This document shows positions 61,760 to 64,000 of a stretch of 64,000 nucleotides of DNA, piece by piece. Both the position numbers and the translations under genes were made by a program. The first letter of the stretch is position 1. Every line of letters begins with the position of its first letter. Location: contig OZ253953.1 in assembly GCA_965267335.1 (NCBI GenBank), positions 992,001-1,056,000 of the forward strand. Direction: 5' to 3'. Source of the stretch: G965267335 sp965267335. GTDB lineage: Bacteria; Bacteroidota; Bacteroidia; Cytophagales; JAAEPT01. The notes under the pieces are model-generated. The model made no database searches and was not told the origin of the DNA. It worked only from the letters and a program-made list of their open reading frames with translations.

Positions 61760-62434
61760 ATGACAAAATTGGAAATTGAATTAAAAGAACTGAAAGATGA
61801 TGTTCTGGACATGATGAATCTTGTCCAGTCTCAAGTGAGCAACTCCAGAAAGGCTCTCTTAGCAAGGGATGCGGATCTGGCCGAGGAGGTGTTTGCCAAA
61901 GATAAAAAGGTGAATGCTGCAGATTTGACCATTGATAAGCAAGCAGAAAGATTGTTGGCACTTTATAATCCTGTGGCCGTTGACCTAAGATTTATAATGG
62001 CTTGCTTACAAATCAATACTTTTTTGGAAAGAGTTGGTGACAATGCAAAAGCGATAGCCGCTTATGTTCATGAGTTTAAAGCGAAGGCCAATAATAAGTT
62101 TTTGTCTGATATTCGGATAGAAAAAATGTTCGATCAGGTGGAAGAAATGATCCAACTCGCAATTACCTCGTTCAACAATGAAGATTCAGAATTGGCCAGG
62201 AAACTTTTCAAAAAGGACAAAAAGTTGAACGAAATCAATAGTGCGGCCTCAGAGATTACTGTTGACTACCTCAGTAAAGATCAGGCCAACGGAAAGGATT
62301 ATTTATTTTATCTGTCAGTCATAAGAAAGCTTGAACGAACTGGTGACATGACAAAGAACCTCGCAGAGGAAACAATTTACTACCTCGATGCGAAGGTACT
62401 TAAACACAAAAACAAAAAAGCCGCTTCCAAATAA
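61760..62434 (+). CDS. phoU: Phosphate signalling protein PhoU
   Basis: The 224-residue protein has two similar three-helix bundles (about 5-110 and 115-220). The metal-binding motif ERVGDNAKAIA lies near residue 93 and its counterpart ERTGDMTKNLAEE near 193. PhoU links the Pst transporter to PhoR and represses the Pho regulon when phosphate is plentiful. It lies 15 bp after pstB. Confidence 0.94.
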   Translation: MTKLEIELKELKDDVLDMMNLVQSQVSNSRKALLARDADLAEEVFAKDKKVNAADLTIDKQAERLLALYNPVAVDLRFIMACLQINTFLERVGDNAKAIAAYVHEFKAKANNKFLSDIRIEKMFDQVEEMIQLAITSFNNEDSELARKLFKKDKKLNEINSAASEITVDYLSKDQANGKDYLFYLSVIRKLERTGDMTKNLAEETIYYLDAKVLKHKNKKAASK

Positions 62435-62442
62435 ATTGGGTG

Positions 62443-63561
62443 ATGGTGTCGGGAAACATAAATAAGCAACCGGTAGTGGAAGTAGGAGGGCGTATCCTTT
62501 TGATTTTACTTTCGTTATTTGTGTTTTTTGTGTCGATATCCCTAATAAGTAAGTCTTTTGGGCTTATTGGAGAATCATCAGCTCATGAATTTCTGAGAGT
62601 TGCCCGCAATCCGTTTGTAGCGCTGTTTGTGGGCATGCTTTCGACCGCAATTGTACAAAGTAGTTCTACAACTACTTCAATCATAGTGGCTTTGGTTGCT
62701 TCAGGTCATTATAGTATTAATGAAGCTGTACCAGCTATAATGGGAGCCAATATTGGTACCTCCGTTACCAGCACTATTGTAGCTTTTGGGCATATAACCA
62801 AACCTAAGAAGTATAAAAGAGCGATTGCAGCTGCTTCTGTTCATGACTTCTTCAATATTCTCTTGACGATAATACTTTTCCCTCTTGAATACTTTTTTGG
62901 AATACTTTCAAAAGCTTCTATCGCAATTGTTGGTTTATTTGGTGATGTTTCAGCAAGTACAGCTACATCATTTTCTCTCTCACTCAAGCCAATTGTGAAT
63001 GGGATTATTGACCTTTTTCAGGCTAATGCGATTGTTTTGATTCCCTTATCTATATTGCTCTTATTCGGCTCTCTCCAGCTCTTTATGTTCATTTTGAAAG
63101 GCAGGTTATTCAAGGAGGATAAAAAATATTTCAATAAAGTCGTGTTCAGAAGTCCTATGCGCAGTTTTATTTTTGGGTTGGGCCTAACGGCTCTTCTTCA
63201 ATCCAGTTCGGTTACAACTTCTTTTGCCGTTCCTTTGGTAGCAACGAAAAGAACATCTATCAAGAGGGTTTTTCCGTTTCTGATGGGGGCAAATATTGGG
63301 ACTACCATTACTGCATTTCTGGCAGCGATTACCGTATCGAAGATTGCTATTGCCGCGGCTGTTGCCCATTTTCTATTTAACTTGATTGGGGTTTTACTGT
63401 TTTTTCCCGTTCGTAGGCTTAGAAGAATTCCGTTGGTCTTAGCGGAGCGTTTGGGGAGTGTTGTGGAGAGGAATCAAGCCTATGGATTCGTTTATATCAT
63501 TTGTACTTTTTTTCTTTTGCCATTCGTCTTGATTCTCATTAGCGGGCACGCTTTTTTCTAG
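62443..63561 (+). CDS. Na+/phosphate cotransporter family protein (NptA-like)
   Basis: The 372-residue membrane protein has two inverted repeats, each with a QSSS motif: STAIVQSSSTTTSIIVALV (about 65-83) and TALLQSSSVTTSFAVPLVA (about 249-267). Each repeat goes on to MGANIGT. This is the PiT-like SLC34/NptA family of Na+-driven phosphate symporters. The C-terminal PhoU-like domain of some members is absent. The ATG at 62443 is chosen over the GTG at 62440. It lies 8 bp after phoU. Confidence 0.9.
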   Translation: MVSGNINKQPVVEVGGRILLILLSLFVFFVSISLISKSFGLIGESSAHEFLRVARNPFVALFVGMLSTAIVQSSSTTTSIIVALVASGHYSINEAVPAIMGANIGTSVTSTIVAFGHITKPKKYKRAIAAASVHDFFNILLTIILFPLEYFFGILSKASIAIVGLFGDVSASTATSFSLSLKPIVNGIIDLFQANAIVLIPLSILLLFGSLQLFMFILKGRLFKEDKKYFNKVVFRSPMRSFIFGLGLTALLQSSSVTTSFAVPLVATKRTSIKRVFPFLMGANIGTTITAFLAAITVSKIAIAAAVAHFLFNLIGVLLFFPVRRLRRIPLVLAERLGSVVERNQAYGFVYIICTFFLLPFVLILISGHAFF

Positions 63562-63702
63562 ATAATCACAAGACTACTTTTTTGTCTTAAATGTCAGTTT
63601 TCTGATAATAAAGAGATTATATTTAGCTAATCTTACCTTAATGATTATTAGATATCATTATTAATACTTAATATTCACGCCATTTTACAAAACAGGATAT
63701 AG

Positions 63703-64000
63703 ATGGAATACGGTTTTTGGGATGTTATCAAGCTACTAGGAGCACTTGGGATATTTATATACGGAATGAAAGTAATGAGTGACGGTATCCAGAAGGTTGC
63801 CGGAGGTAAGCTCAAAAGAGTACTTCATTCCATTACCAAAAATAGGTTTTTTGGGGTGTTATCAGGCTTTTCAATTACTGCAGTTATCCAATCCTCATCT
63901 TCAACAACGGTAATGGTGGTTAGTTTTGTCAATGCGGGTTTATTGACGGTACGCCAGGCAATCAGCGTTATTATGGGGGCTAACATTGGTACCACAATCA
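63703..64000 (+). CDS. Second Na+/phosphate cotransporter (3' partial)
   Basis: The visible 99 residues (MEYGFWDVIKLLGALGIFIY...) hold the first repeat of the same family: SITAVIQSSSSTTVMVVSFV, then MGANIGTTI. It continues past the window edge. The N-terminus differs from that of the preceding transporter, so these are two distinct paralogs and not a duplication by assembly. It probably has a C-terminal PhoU domain beyond the edge, which cannot be checked here. Confidence 0.88.
   Translation, partial: MEYGFWDVIKLLGALGIFIYGMKVMSDGIQKVAGGKLKRVLHSITKNRFFGVLSGFSITAVIQSSSSTTVMVVSFVNAGLLTVRQAISVIMGANIGTTI

Noticed and set aside
63562..63702. A short inverted repeat (AAGAC/GTCTT) after the first Na/Pi transporter
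   Set aside because: The stem is only 5 bp and the T run lies in the loop, so I do not call a terminator.

Overview
The window is a chromosomal segment from a member of the Bacteroidota, most likely a gliding or formerly gliding, marine Cytophagales-type bacterium. The evidence is the type IX secretion system (T9SS) sorting domains, GldM, a PorP/SprF protein, the fused SecDF, SecA without the usual zinc tail, promoters of the TAnnTTTG type in front of rpsP and rplS, and the near absence of Shine-Dalgarno sequences. I cannot name the genus. No phage, insertion sequence, CRISPR array or rRNA is visible. There is one tRNA, Arg(CCT).

Region 1 (1-22 kb) is a cell-surface and T9SS region. It holds the 3' part of a secreted PKD/Omp28-like protein with a type A sorting domain, a SiaC-like protein, a gldM without gldK, gldL or gldN beside it, a Crp/Fnr regulator with a membrane protein and a tiny lipoprotein, and a PorP/SprF protein. 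It also holds a TPR/PD40/carboxypeptidase-regulatory protein that resembles PorE without the OmpA domain. The last large gene is an 11.3-kb gene for a 3764-residue adhesin-like protein with 32 tandem Ig-like repeats and a type B sorting domain, followed by a second tiny basic lipoprotein.

Region 2 (22-26.6 kb) holds small stress and regulatory genes: a DUF3805-like protein, a Spy-like periplasmic protein, a membrane protein, an ECF sigma factor joined to an Rrf2 regulator behind a perfect inverted repeat, tRNA-Arg, OsmC and HflX. Region 3 (26.7-33.4 kb) is a compact exopolysaccharide set: glycosyltransferase, RfbC, Wza-like export lipoprotein, Wzc-like tyrosine kinase, CpsB-type phosphatase and an epimerase. 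Region 4 (33.4-40.7 kb) contains a tight TPR - phosphosulfolactate synthase - DUF368/PopT - aroE run, then alkD-like, uvrB and a small outer-membrane protein.

Region 5 (40.7-54.6 kb) is housekeeping: secDF, a KtrA/TrkA-type protein, rdgB, a DUF4476 protein, rpsP-rimM-trmD, rplS, dapF, and secA with two overlapping SPOR-type genes. Region 6 (54.7 kb to the end) is an amidohydrolase followed by a phosphate regulon: PhoB-type regulator, divergent phosphate-selective porin, pstSCAB-phoU and two Na/Pi cotransporters, the last cut by the window edge. Direct repeats with an 11-bp period stand in front of the porin and pstS and look like Pho boxes.

Annotated genes are densely packed. The longest stretches without a coding gene are about 330 bp (24669-24996, which holds a terminator and the tRNA), 272 bp (10126-10397, adhesin leader), 258 bp (56561-56818, porin promoter) and 246 bp (3022-3267). 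The most interesting points are the giant adhesin module with its odd leader, the solitary GldM, the sigma/Rrf2 pair with its operator-like repeat, and a phosphosulfolactate synthase that may feed sulfonolipid synthesis.
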